The translations under genes were made by a program, and so were the position numbers. From the NCBI GenBank assembly GCA_964555935.1, contig CAZKUN010000014.1, forward strand, positions 12,948-76,947: a DNA stretch of 64,000 nucleotides, written 5' to 3'. The DNA is from CAZKUN01 sp964555935 (lineage in GTDB: Bacteria > Armatimonadota > Zipacnadia > Zipacnadales > VGFC01). This document shows positions 9,089-17,846 of the stretch, one piece after another; the first letter of the stretch is position 1, and the number at the start of each line of letters is the position of its first letter. The notes beneath the pieces are model-generated. The model was not told the DNA's origin. It made no database searches and saw only the letters and a program-made list of their open reading frames with translations.

Positions 9089-11488
9089 CTACCGGCGGAT
9101 GTGGACTTGCGCAATGGCGCGGTCAACGTGGCCATCGGCGCCGCGCGCGGTGAGTTCAACAATGTATGTGCCGCTGGGCACGGCGAGGCCAGAGTCGTCT
9201 CGCGCGGACCAGATGACTCGGTTCAGGCCGGCCTCGTGCGGCGCGTCTGCTTGGATCACGCGGATTGGGCGACCCGCTATGTTGAGGACGCGGGCATCCA
9301 CATCGGCGTCGCCGGTCAGCGAGAATATCGCTTCGGCTCCCTGGGCCGTCGGAATGGCGGAGAGCGATGCAATGAACGCGTCGTCGGACGCTGATCCGTC
9401 TCCCGGCTCCACGAGGGGGCCCGGCTGCCACGTCGTCGCGTCGCCACTGACACGGCTCGCGCCGGTCGCGGGCCCATCCATATCAGCGAACTCGAAGCGA
9501 TGACGGTACTCGCCGACATCCAGCGTGCTCGCCCAGGTGAAGTACATGCCCGTCTTGGGCGTGCCTCCGGCCGCGGTCATGTCGCCGGTCGTGATGTCTT
9601 CCCATCCGTCGGCCGGCGTCTTGCGCTGGATGTGGACGCGGTTGACGAGCGGACGGTTGCCTTCGCTGTCGAGGTACTGAACGGCGAACTTGAAATTCGT
9701 CCCCGGCGATACGCCCGAGTTGGGGTGCAGGTAGTCATCGGTCCGGCCCGTCAGCTTCGTGCACCAGAGCTGCGGAGCGTCGTTCATCTTCGGCCCGCGC
9801 CGCCACTTGGTCCCATCGCCTATCGCGCGCATTCCGTCGACGTCTTTGCCGGAGAATCTGTACTGGTAGACGCCGTTCGGCAGCTTGACCTTGGCCTCGC
9901 AGATCATCCCCGTGGCCCAGTCGCCGGAGACGGGTCTGAGCTTGAGGACGCGCTTCACGCGCCATTTGCGCCTATCCTCAATGCGACGGATCTTGACGTC
10001 CATGCGCGCGGGAACCGTGCCGTTCGGGTCCGTGATCTTCACGGCGAAGGTGAACTCAGTCGTGTCGGCGAGGCCCTTGGCGGGTGATGTCCCCGCGCCG
10101 CCGAAAGCCGGATCGGATACCCAGTCGTAGACCGGAGGCTCCGGAGACGGACCCGCTCCCGGGTACAGTGTCTGGATGCCCTCAATGTCGGCGGCATCGA
10201 GCGAGCGCTTGGTCGCGCTCCCGTAGTAGGTCACGCCGTACATCGTCTTGTCCCGGTCCTCCCAACCGTACATGTCATCGAGGCCCCACCAGTGGCCGAG
10301 TTCATGAGTCGCAACCGACTGGATATCGATCTGGCCTGGGGCGGCTGAGTCCGACCACGTGTAGTACTCGCCATTGAACGCGATGTCGTGATGAGCGATT
10401 TCGGCGCCCAGGTACCAGTTCATGCACACAGCGATTACGCCGCTCGGGAACGCCCAGCCGGATTCGACCCAGCCGATCACTTGGTTTGCATCGTAGTTGA
10501 GGGGCGGCGTGCCGACGTTCGGCAGGCCCAGAGCATCGATCAACGTGTTAGGAGTGCCGGTCCAATTGGAGAAGGCCGCTTCGATCTCGGCGAACTCGTT
10601 TGTAGCGTCCGGCGTGCCGGCGCTATGGCAGGTGAACTTGTCTGGCATCGCGCTCTCGGGTAGTTTGAAGTCTAGCGCGCAGAAGGTGATCTGGTAGCTG
10701 TAGGGGTTGCTGGCGGCTGCGCCTGAAGTCCTGACTGTCACGGCGCCGCTCTCTGCCTGTGGAACGCGGCACTTGATCTGTGTTGACGACCATGAGACGA
10801 TGTCGGCTTGGTTTGACGTGCCCGCCCATGGAAAAGTGACCGTGCCTTGCGACGACCCGAAGTCGGTGCCCGCGATGGTGATCACCGTGCCCGTGTTCCC
10901 AGACGCGGATGCGGGCGAGATGTTGGCGATGCTTGGCGCGACCGCGGGTGAGTCAGGAAACAGGTGACTGGCGGCGTCGAGGTCGATTGTCGAGATTGGG
11001 ACGGCCTTCGCGCCTACGAGGCCGCGGATGGAGTCCACAGCCTCGGCGAGCGGCGCGCCTGATGCCGCGATCCGACCCGAGGTTACGGCAGACTTGCCTC
11101 GGCGCCAGCCCAGCACCCCGAGTTCCCCCGACCGCAGGCGTTCGACATGCAGGAGCGCATCTTCCCCGATGCGGAAGGCAGGCACCCCGGATACCCACTG
11201 GGTCATCGTGCCGACAGTGCCGCCGGGCATGGTCAACCGAATGACGTCGCCCTGGCGGCAACCCTTTATGGGCAGCACCACTCGAATCGCGATCTCGGTC
11301 TCAATGCTCTGTCCGCCCGCAGACGATCGCGACGCAATGTCAGCGACCGTCCCTACAAGGACGGATTCGGCCAGCGTGGCCAACTCCACGTCCGTGTATG
11401 GCCGCACGACGCTGGCGTGACCAAGTCCCGCGAGCGACAGCGCAGCGAGCAGAATCCATGTGCCGGCGAGGGGGTATTTCGCGCGCAT
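9089..11488 (-). CDS. Secreted matrixin-like metalloprotease with IPT/TIG and FlgD-type Ig domains
   Basis: The protein is 799 residues with a signal peptide ending near LGHAS. Residues 25-165 form an uncharacterised N-terminal domain. An IPT/TIG Ig-like domain follows (PSIANISPASASGNTGTVIT) at about 185-265. The zinc-protease domain contains HELGHWWGLDD from residue 395, an HExxHxxGxxD site in which Asp405 takes the third-ligand position, as in snapalysin-type members. A Met-turn candidate follows (DKTMYG). The C-terminal 60 residues look like the FlgD Ig-like fold (GLNRVIWSARDDSGLAVPSG; GTYIVEL). Extracellular proteolysis is likely; substrates are unknown. The gene is followed by the hairpin at 9033-9060. 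Confidence 0.85.
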   Translation of the reverse strand: MRAKYPLAGTWILLAALSLAGLGHASVVRPYTDVELATLAESVLVGTVADIASRSSAGGQSIETEIAIRVVLPIKGCRQGDVIRLTMPGGTVGTMTQWVSGVPAFRIGEDALLHVERLRSGELGVLGWRRGKSAVTSGRIAASGAPLAEAVDSIRGLVGAKAVPISTIDLDAASHLFPDSPAVAPSIANISPASASGNTGTVITIAGTDFGSSQGTVTFPWAGTSNQADIVSWSSTQIKCRVPQAESGAVTVRTSGAAASNPYSYQITFCALDFKLPESAMPDKFTCHSAGTPDATNEFAEIEAAFSNWTGTPNTLIDALGLPNVGTPPLNYDANQVIGWVESGWAFPSGVIAVCMNWYLGAEIAHHDIAFNGEYYTWSDSAAPGQIDIQSVATHELGHWWGLDDMYGWEDRDKTMYGVTYYGSATKRSLDAADIEGIQTLYPGAGPSPEPPVYDWVSDPAFGGAGTSPAKGLADTTEFTFAVKITDPNGTVPARMDVKIRRIEDRRKWRVKRVLKLRPVSGDWATGMICEAKVKLPNGVYQYRFSGKDVDGMRAIGDGTKWRRGPKMNDAPQLWCTKLTGRTDDYLHPNSGVSPGTNFKFAVQYLDSEGNRPLVNRVHIQRKTPADGWEDITTGDMTAAGGTPKTGMYFTWASTLDVGEYRHRFEFADMDGPATGASRVSGDATTWQPGPLVEPGDGSASDDAFIASLSAIPTAQGAEAIFSLTGDADVDARVLNIAGRPIRVIQADAPHEAGLNRVIWSARDDSGLAVPSGTYIVELTARGADGHVDRAIAQVHIRR

Positions 11489-11651
11489 AGCGTCTAAGTG
11501 GCCGCTCCGCCCAGGTCATCCGAACCGGCCACGCCTCTCTTCCAGTGTGACACTTACCACGGCTGGCGCGAGAACCTGATGCGGAATTACCTCCCGCGGG
11601 GAGGGGTTGTTGAGGAAGACATGCGAGAAGCACGCATTTGGGGGAGTAGCC

Positions 11652-12071
11652 ATGACTGAGTTCATCCAGCAGGCGACGCAGAGCTTGGGCGTTGGCGAGT
11701 CGGCGACGGAATCCGCGACAGGCGGACTGCTCAAACTGATCCAAGGAAAGGTCGCCGGCGGGGATTTCGCCGAACTGCTGGCGAAAGTGCCTGGAGCGGA
11801 GAGTCTAATCCCCAAGGCCCCGGCTGACGACGACGAGGGCGGTGGCGGCGGGCTGGTCGGCGGATTGCTTGGCGCGGCATCGTCCGCGGTCGGGGGCGAT
11901 CTCGGGTCGGCGGCTGGGATTGCCGGGATGCTCTCGAAGGCCGGTATCGGTCTCGATGACGCGGGGCCATTTGTCGGCATGTTCCTGAATTTCATCAAGG
12001 GCAAGGCGGGAGACGGCCTAGTGGGGAAGCTTCTGGGACAAGTGCCTGAGTTGGCGAAGCTCGGCGGATAG
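11652..12071 (+). CDS. Small DUF2780-like protein, function unknown
   Basis: The protein is 139 residues, starting at 11652 after GGGGGAG at seven bases spacing. It has two similar halves of helical, Gly- and Leu-rich sequence (GLLKLIQGKVAGGDFAELLAKVPGAE and GMFLNFIKGKAGDGLVGKLLGQVPEL) joined by an acidic, glycine-rich linker. This layout recalls the DUF2780 (VcgC/VcgE) family. No signal peptide or catalytic residue is evident. The upstream gap (11489-11651) holds a short CCTCCC-GCG-GGGAGG hairpin at 11590-11604 and nothing else I can name. Confidence 0.7.
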   Translation: MTEFIQQATQSLGVGESATESATGGLLKLIQGKVAGGDFAELLAKVPGAESLIPKAPADDDEGGGGGLVGGLLGAASSAVGGDLGSAAGIAGMLSKAGIGLDDAGPFVGMFLNFIKGKAGDGLVGKLLGQVPELAKLGG

Positions 12072-12162
12072 AAGGTCGGGGTCGGCGCTCCGCTCTCTTG
12101 GGTTGGTTGGCTGGAACACGCTTCGTCATGACGTGCGGATACTTTTGGCGGGAGGGATTTCA

Positions 12163-14682
12163 ATGAACGTGCCTATCGCTCGACGCGCTCTGTTGCAGGT
12201 GGCGTTGGTGCTGGTATCCACAGCGGCGTTTGCCGCTCAACCCGACCTCATGGCTCGGTTTGCCGGCGAGACGGCGTGGTTTGGGGATGAAATCATCGGG
12301 ACGGCGGGCGAGCAGAACACGTTCGCGGCCGTGAACGCCGGCGACGTCGGGGTGTATGAGGTCGCCATTGAGAACGAGGGAGCTGTCCGCGATAGCTTCC
12401 AGGTCCGCGTCAAACTCGAGGGCGAAGCCTGGAACGTGGCCTTCTATGATGCCCTCGGCACCGGCGGCAATGACATCACGGCCACGGCGACGGGGGCTGC
12501 GCCGTGGATTGTCGGACCGATCGAGCCGGGGGCCGCGGCGGGCTTCCGCATTGAGATCACCACGCCCGGCGATGCCATAGAGAAGGCCCGGACCATTGTG
12601 ATTCTGCGCGCGGCGTCGGTTGGTGACGCGGATGAGAAGGACGCGCTCCGGGTTGCTGTCCGGGCCCGAACCGGGGGCGGGACGCCTGACGACGGGCGGA
12701 CGGTCCTTGATGACGAGGCGGCGCTTGGCGCCGGCAGCGAGCAGTTGGAGACGGGCGAGTATGTGAAGGTCTACCAAGTCGACGTTGAGCGCGATGACAA
12801 GGTCCAGATCACGCTCGACACCGAGGGCTTCGCTGGCTATCTCGCGGCCGACGTGCCGGGAGGGGATATGAGTCAGCAGACCGGCGGGGTCGGCGAGCGA
12901 GTGGAACTGGACGTGACAGCGGTCGAGGCGGGTGAACTGCTCATCTACGTGACGACTGCTGATGTTGGCGCTGAGGGACCATATAAGGTGACGGCGGTCC
13001 GCGCCGGCGGCGCCCCAGGGCCTGGCGCAGCAGTGCCCGCGCCCGGCCCGGCGCCGGATCCGGGAGACGCCGCCAACACGCTAGTTGATGAAGATGGAAC
13101 GCTGGGGCCCGATAGCGCTCAACTGGAGACGGGCGAGTGGGTGGAGATCTACCGCGTGAATGTCGAGCGTGACGATGAGGTGCGCGTCTCGCTCGATCCT
13201 GATGGCTTCGCGGCCTACCTCGCCGTGGATCCGCCCGGCTCGGACATGGTCCAACAGACCGGGGCGCTCGGTGCGCCCGTGCAGTTGGATGTATCGATTG
13301 CCGAGACCGGCGAGTTGGTCGCGTACGTGACGACGGCCGATGTCGGAGCACAGGGCTCGTACCACGTGACCATCGCGCGAGCAGGCGATGCTCAGCCGGG
13401 GACCGTCCCGATCGCTCCGGGGGGCTTGGTGGTGAACGACGGGTCGTTGCTCGACGAGTTTGGTAAGCTCGGGCTGGCCAGCGACAAGCTGAGGTCGGGC
13501 GAGTTTTACAAGCTCTACACGGTGGCGGTGGATGCGGGCGAGGCAGTGACGATCACGCTCGCGCCCACGGGTTTCGCCGGATACCTGGTGGTTGACGTGC
13601 CCGGCGGCGACCGGGAGCAGGAGGCCGGTAACAAGGGCGAGGACGTGGTGTTGACGGTGACGCCGAAGGCCGATGGCGACGTGGAGATTTACGTGACGAC
13701 CTCCCAGGCCGGCGAGAAGGGCGACTTCCGCATAACGGTGAGGCCGGCTTCGGCCGCCGGCCCTGTCCCGCAGCCGAGGCGTCAGCCAGGGACACCTCAG
13801 CCGGGGACGCTTCAGCCGGCGACACCCGCGCCGCTGCCCGGTAACGGTGAGGATCCGTTCGACCGCGAGGGAACCGACCTGGCCAAGATGCAATCGCAGG
13901 TGCGGGCGCCGGCGGCGGATCCCCAGACGAACACGGGCCTGTTTGGCAAGACGCTGTATCACATGAAGCGTATCACCGTGACGATCTCCGGCAAGCATTA
14001 CTATGAGGTGCTGAAACAGGTCGAAGAGAAGGTCGATGGCGAGTGGGAGACCGTCGACAAGGACGAATCAGAATGGCGCGAGCAGGCGATCGGCGTCGAC
14101 TGGTATGATACGGGGCTATGGCCCGGATCGATGTACGTGCCTGATGACTTCACGTGGACATTCCCCGATCTCACGTGGGATGGCAACATCTTCCGGGCCT
14201 ACAACGAAGTGCATGGCGTGACCGGCGCGTTTGAGGTCGACGTGCTGGGCGTGATCAGTCCCGATGGTAATCGCCTTGTCCAGCTCTACACCTGGATCAT
14301 GCAGCAGGAGATCGACCCCGATCCGGGCACGCCAGGACAGGGGCTGCTCGCTCACCTGCACCTGATCAAGGTGGTGCTGAACGACGTTCCGTACCAGCAG
14401 GACCTCGGCGCGTATCGCGGGAAGTTCGACACGCTCCGCGCATCGTTCCAGGAGCAGACCGACAATGGCACCAGGCCCGAGGCCTGCACGTATGAATACA
14501 GTGTCACCGGGCCGGACGCAGGGGATCGCATTCTGGAGTTGCGGGATCTGCGGATGGACCCGTCGTTCTGCTGCCCGGACTACATCCCAGAGGATCGCCA
14601 GTTCACCAATGAGTACAGGCGGACAGAGTGGACAGGCGGCGACCGGCCGGCCGTAGTGTCGGTCCGGCTCGTCGGCGAATGA
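12163..14682 (+). CDS. Secreted protein with three tandem prepeptidase-C-type modules
   Basis: The protein is 839 residues. The start at 12163 follows GGGAGG, and the signal peptide ends at AFAAQ. After an N-terminal COG1470/NPCBM-like beta domain come three homologous modules of about 100 residues beginning near residues 184, 308 and 429. Each has the pattern ETGEYVKVYxVxVERDD, then GFAGYLxVDxPGGD, and ends IYVTTADVGxxGxYKVT. This fits prepeptidase C-terminal (PPC) domains. Proline-rich linkers separate the modules, the last followed by PQPRRQPGTPQPGTLQP. The C-terminal 270 residues are a unique domain with several Trp and a late Cys pair (SFCCPDY). No catalytic motif was found, so this may be an extracellular binding protein. 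Confidence 0.75.
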   Translation: MNVPIARRALLQVALVLVSTAAFAAQPDLMARFAGETAWFGDEIIGTAGEQNTFAAVNAGDVGVYEVAIENEGAVRDSFQVRVKLEGEAWNVAFYDALGTGGNDITATATGAAPWIVGPIEPGAAAGFRIEITTPGDAIEKARTIVILRAASVGDADEKDALRVAVRARTGGGTPDDGRTVLDDEAALGAGSEQLETGEYVKVYQVDVERDDKVQITLDTEGFAGYLAADVPGGDMSQQTGGVGERVELDVTAVEAGELLIYVTTADVGAEGPYKVTAVRAGGAPGPGAAVPAPGPAPDPGDAANTLVDEDGTLGPDSAQLETGEWVEIYRVNVERDDEVRVSLDPDGFAAYLAVDPPGSDMVQQTGALGAPVQLDVSIAETGELVAYVTTADVGAQGSYHVTIARAGDAQPGTVPIAPGGLVVNDGSLLDEFGKLGLASDKLRSGEFYKLYTVAVDAGEAVTITLAPTGFAGYLVVDVPGGDREQEAGNKGEDVVLTVTPKADGDVEIYVTTSQAGEKGDFRITVRPASAAGPVPQPRRQPGTPQPGTLQPATPAPLPGNGEDPFDREGTDLAKMQSQVRAPAADPQTNTGLFGKTLYHMKRITVTISGKHYYEVLKQVEEKVDGEWETVDKDESEWREQAIGVDWYDTGLWPGSMYVPDDFTWTFPDLTWDGNIFRAYNEVHGVTGAFEVDVLGVISPDGNRLVQLYTWIMQQEIDPDPGTPGQGLLAHLHLIKVVLNDVPYQQDLGAYRGKFDTLRASFQEQTDNGTRPEACTYEYSVTGPDAGDRILELRDLRMDPSFCCPDYIPEDRQFTNEYRRTEWTGGDRPAVVSVRLVGE

Positions 14683-14708
14683 CGACAGACAGATGCTGAG
14701 GTGAGTGG

Positions 14709-16568
14709 ATGGATGACGCAATCCGTCAATTGATCGAGGCCCTCCCTGACGGGCACGTCCCGTTTGCAGGCTCTGAGCACGCGATGCCCGTCGCGAGCGC
14801 GCTACTTGGACGCGATGCCGATTTGGCATCTCTGCGCGATCAATTGGCCGATGCTGATGACCTGAAGGCCGTGCTGGAGCCCGTAGCGCTCGCCGCCGAG
14901 GCGATCGAATCATCCGCCGCGGATCGCGATACGTACTTCCTTGACGATGCCTCAGCGCGTGGCGCCGTGTTCAGCGGGGCCAAGTGGCGGGCGGGATGGG
15001 TGCTGTTGGCCGGGAGCGGGATCACGGACGAGCTTGTCGACCGACTCAAGACAGGCCAGTACATGGTCTTTGCCGCCGGCCGTGATGAGCAGGCCGACCA
15101 TCCCCTGCCGGAGCGGCAGACGGGCGCGATCTACTACGGACAGCTGATGGCGCGGTACGGGATGACATGGGGGATGATCGCGCCTGGCGATGACCATGAG
15201 CTTGGCCATTTCCTCGAGGCAGACATGCCGGGGGCGATGGTGGTCCTCGGTGATGTCGGGCCGGTGGAAGGGCTGGTCCTGCTGAGTCTGATGAAGCTGG
15301 GCTGCCCCGCCATTGTCGGCCCTGAGTTCGCGCATGAAATCGGCCCCAAAGCCGTTGCGAGAAACGATGACGAGGTCTGCGAGACGTTGCTCGCGCTCCC
15401 CAACATGCGCGTGCGCTCGGCGGGTGGAGAGCTGGTGGCGCTACCGGAGCCGGCTGACCCGGCGCATGCCCGCGAGGAGCTTGACCCCGTCCGAACGGTG
15501 AGAGGCATCCTCCAACTGCGGCCCGGGCCGACCGATGGCGGTGTAGCTGTGACCGGGGATCCGGGCTCTGATGCGGTCGTGGTGCTGGTGGATGTGGATG
15601 ATCCTGATTTGGATCTCGGGATATCGGCTCATCTCGAGGCGCAGGCGGTGGGGTATGGATCGTACCTGCCTGGGACGCGCTCGCGACGCGACGATGCCGG
15701 AGCCTATCTCGTTGAGTTTGCCGATGGCGCGGAATTGGACGCGGAGTTGCTCGGGCGCGTGATCCAGACGGGCTTGAAGCGCGATTTCCCGCGCCTCGGG
15801 CGCATCGGGGTGCAGGTCCTCTTCGGCGAGACAGCGGTTGCGGCCGAGGCTGACGCGGCGCGCGAGCTGGCGAGGAAGCGCGACGAGGAACTGGCGGCGG
15901 AGAGCGAAGCGAATGTCGACGAGTTCTACGCCTGCATTGACTGTCAGCCGTTCGCGCTCAATCACGTGTGCGTCGTGACGCCGGATCGCCCGCCGATGTG
16001 CGGGAAGAGCCGGCTGTCGATGAAGGCTCAGGCCCTCTGGGGTGGCTACGCCCGCCCGTGGACGCGGCGTGACAAGCTGGATGAGGAACTTCGGCGCCGG
16101 ATCCCTAAGGGCGAGGTCATCGACGCTGAGGCCGGGGAGTGGACGGGCGTCAACGAGCTAGTCAACGACTTGACCGGCGGCAAGCTCGAGCGCGTGCGCT
16201 TGCACAGCGTCTGCGAGGCACCACACACGTCTTGCGGGTGTTTCGGGGCGTTGGCGTTCCAGATTTCGGGCACGAATTGGGTCGGCGTGATGCATCGGGG
16301 CTATGAGGGCGAAGCGCCCGGCGGCGTGACGTGGTCGATTCTGGCCAATCGGGCAGGTGGGAAGCAGCACGCCGGCGTGACGGGAATCTCGCTGGCGTAT
16401 CTCAAGAGTCCGAGGTTTCTTGCCGGTGAGGGTGGGCCTGGGGCGGTGAAGTGGGCCACCACGCGCGCAAAGGACCTGCTGACGGATCAGCTTCCGCCAG
16501 GCGCGAGCGTAGCGACTGAGAGCGACGCGACAACGATTGATGAACTGCGAGCCTACGTGGATCGGTGA
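14709..16568 (+). CDS. acsB: Acetyl-CoA synthase (A-cluster) subunit, AcsB/CdhC type, without CODH neighbours
   Basis: The protein is 619 residues; bacterial AcsB is about 730 and archaeal CdhC about 470. The C-terminal domain holds the whole A-cluster set with family spacing: Cys409-x2-Cys412-x8-Cys421-x9-Cys431, then Cys509-Gly-Cys511. In known enzymes the first four bind the 4Fe-4S cluster, and CGC with the second Cys holds the two nickel ions. A Phe three residues after the second Cys matches the conserved gate residue. The N-terminal Rossmann-like region (VFAAGRDEQ; MVVLGDVGPVEG) resembles the CODH-contact and CoA domains. The enzyme joins CO, a corrinoid methyl group and CoA to acetyl-CoA. 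No CODH, CoFeSP or methyltransferase gene lies next to it. Confidence 0.85.
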   Translation: MDDAIRQLIEALPDGHVPFAGSEHAMPVASALLGRDADLASLRDQLADADDLKAVLEPVALAAEAIESSAADRDTYFLDDASARGAVFSGAKWRAGWVLLAGSGITDELVDRLKTGQYMVFAAGRDEQADHPLPERQTGAIYYGQLMARYGMTWGMIAPGDDHELGHFLEADMPGAMVVLGDVGPVEGLVLLSLMKLGCPAIVGPEFAHEIGPKAVARNDDEVCETLLALPNMRVRSAGGELVALPEPADPAHAREELDPVRTVRGILQLRPGPTDGGVAVTGDPGSDAVVVLVDVDDPDLDLGISAHLEAQAVGYGSYLPGTRSRRDDAGAYLVEFADGAELDAELLGRVIQTGLKRDFPRLGRIGVQVLFGETAVAAEADAARELARKRDEELAAESEANVDEFYACIDCQPFALNHVCVVTPDRPPMCGKSRLSMKAQALWGGYARPWTRRDKLDEELRRRIPKGEVIDAEAGEWTGVNELVNDLTGGKLERVRLHSVCEAPHTSCGCFGALAFQISGTNWVGVMHRGYEGEAPGGVTWSILANRAGGKQHAGVTGISLAYLKSPRFLAGEGGPGAVKWATTRAKDLLTDQLPPGASVATESDATTIDELRAYVDR

Positions 16569-16588
16569 CCGTCAACCACGTCTACGGC

Positions 16589-16786
16589 CTATTGGGCCGC
16601 TGAACGCGGCGCATCGGCGTCGATGCGCTGCCGGCGTGGGAGCCGTTTGACACCGGTGGCTCGCTCCCGAGCACTGTCAATGAGGCGACGGATTTCCTGG
16701 TGGCGGCTGTGTCTGCTTGGGCCGTTCGGCCGGACTGCCGAGTAGCTGACTGCCCCTTCTTCCGGTCCCCCAAGTACTGGCTTCAT
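16589..16786 (-). CDS. Possible 65-residue basic protein in the acsB-dtxR gap
   Basis: This is an open frame on the minus strand, starting at 16786 with AGAGGAGG seven bases upstream, the best ribosome site in the area. The product is Arg-rich and polar, with a likely helix RHQEIRRLIDSARERATG. I do not recognise a family. The 3' end overlaps a perfect hairpin (16609-16628, GCGCATCG, loop GCGT, CGATGCGC) just short of the stop. The remaining gap 16800-17026 is AT-richer than its surroundings and shows no gene. This could be chance. Confidence 0.3.
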   Translation of the reverse strand: MKPVLGGPEEGAVSYSAVRPNGPSRHSRHQEIRRLIDSARERATGVKRLPRRQRIDADAPRSAAQ

Positions 16787-17026
16787 TGCCATTCCTCCTC
16801 TGGGACGAGGTATGCTAACTGTATCATACCCTACCTTGGCGCGTCATCGCACCGATATCTACTAACGTGGATCGCCAGCGTTCTCCTCCATTGTTTATAG
16901 GTATTTTACATGAAACTTATACTCGCAGCGGGTGATCACGAGCCTCGCGACACCCGGTTCCGCCGGAGAATACGAGCATAATCGTGTTAAGTAGACCGCG
17001 GGACGCGCCGTGGCGCACGGAAGAAG

Positions 17027-17077
17027 TTAGTCTCGCCTAAGATTCCTGTTGACACCGAAACTTTTTCGTGGTATCTA
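17027..17077 (+). promoter_or_regulatory. Promoter of the dtxR-feo operon with a possible metal-regulator half site
   Basis: A perfect TTGACA at 17049-17054 is followed after 17 bases by TATCTA at 17072-17077, giving a start near 17084. Nine bases upstream of the -35, TTAG (17027) and CTAA (17040) form a small inverted repeat resembling the TTAG/CTAA halves of DtxR-family operators, though it is far from the full consensus. Self-regulation by iron is plausible but unproven. Confidence 0.5.
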
Positions 17078-17099
17078 GTGCTCGTTATCATTGGGGAAA

Positions 17100-17612
17100 A
17101 TGGACGCAGCACCCCCCAGAAGCCCATCGATTACTACAATGAGCGCGGAATCACTGCAACTGACGGCGAGCATGGAGGACTACCTGGAAGCCATCTATCG
17201 GCTTGCCAGGGACAAGCGCGTCGTCCGCGTGCGAGACGTTGCGAAGAGCGTTGGCGTCACACCCCCTAGCGCGACAGGCGCGATCAAGGCCCTCAAGGCT
17301 CGAGGACTTGTATCCCACGAGAAGTACGAAGACGTGCTCCTAACTGACATCGGCGAGGCCGTAGCCGCCGACGTGAACTCGCGCCACGAGGAACTGCGCT
17401 CGTTCTTCGAGGATGTGCTATTGCTGGATCCGGACCTGTCAGAATCCGAGGCGTGCGCGCTCGAGCACAGCATCAGCGGGCAAACGCTCGAGCGTCTGCG
17501 ACGCTTCTTGAGCTGCATTCGACACTGCGGCGGGAGTCAGCCAGGCTGCATCCGCGATTTCCGGGAACTAGTTGATGCCGGCGACGGCCCTGAAGGGCTG
17601 GAGGAAGACTAA
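17100..17612 (+). CDS. DtxR/MntR-family metal-dependent repressor
   Basis: The product is about 170 residues from ATG 17100, which has a weak GGGGA site close by. ATG 17139 gives the shorter N-terminus more usual for the family, and either is possible. A winged helix occupies the first half (SMEDYLEAIYRL; VGVTPPSATGAIKALKARGL). Metal-site residues visible are D and E of EDYLE, H of SRHEEL, and the C-x-x-E-H of ACALEHSI. Cys in that position is the iron-type (DtxR/IdeR) choice, while the Asp of EDYLE is the MntR-type choice. A short Cys-bearing tail (CIRHCGGSQPGC) follows. It lies six bases before feoA, so it almost certainly controls this iron operon. Confidence 0.9.
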   Translation: MDAAPPRSPSITTMSAESLQLTASMEDYLEAIYRLARDKRVVRVRDVAKSVGVTPPSATGAIKALKARGLVSHEKYEDVLLTDIGEAVAADVNSRHEELRSFFEDVLLLDPDLSESEACALEHSISGQTLERLRRFLSCIRHCGGSQPGCIRDFRELVDAGDGPEGLEED

Positions 17613-17617
17613 CCCTG

Positions 17618-17845
17618 ATGCCACTCACGAGTCTGGTGCCGGGACAGCGAGCCGTCGTGACGGAGTTAAGCGGGGGCAAGACCATGCGTCGCAGGCTGGC
17701 GTCGATGGGCCTGACGGTTGGCGCGGAAGTCGAGAGCGTCATCAGCCGCGGGCGCGGCCCGATCGTGGTAGCGGTCAGGCAGACGCGCCTCGCTCTTGGA
17801 AGAGGCTTGGCCGCCAAGGTCGTAGTGGATCCGGTGGAGGACTGA
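17618..17845 (+). CDS. feoA: Ferrous iron transport protein A
   Basis: This is a 75-residue SH3-like protein of the normal FeoA length. Its pattern is LTSLVPGQRAVVTELSGGKTMRR followed by LASMGLTVGAEV, then IVVAVRQTRLALGRGLAAKV. It is a cytoplasmic partner of FeoB for Fe(II) uptake. It sits five bases after the dtxR-type gene and one base before feoB, so the three are co-transcribed. Confidence 0.93.
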   Translation: MPLTSLVPGQRAVVTELSGGKTMRRRLASMGLTVGAEVESVISRGRGPIVVAVRQTRLALGRGLAAKVVVDPVED

Positions 17846-17846
17846 A

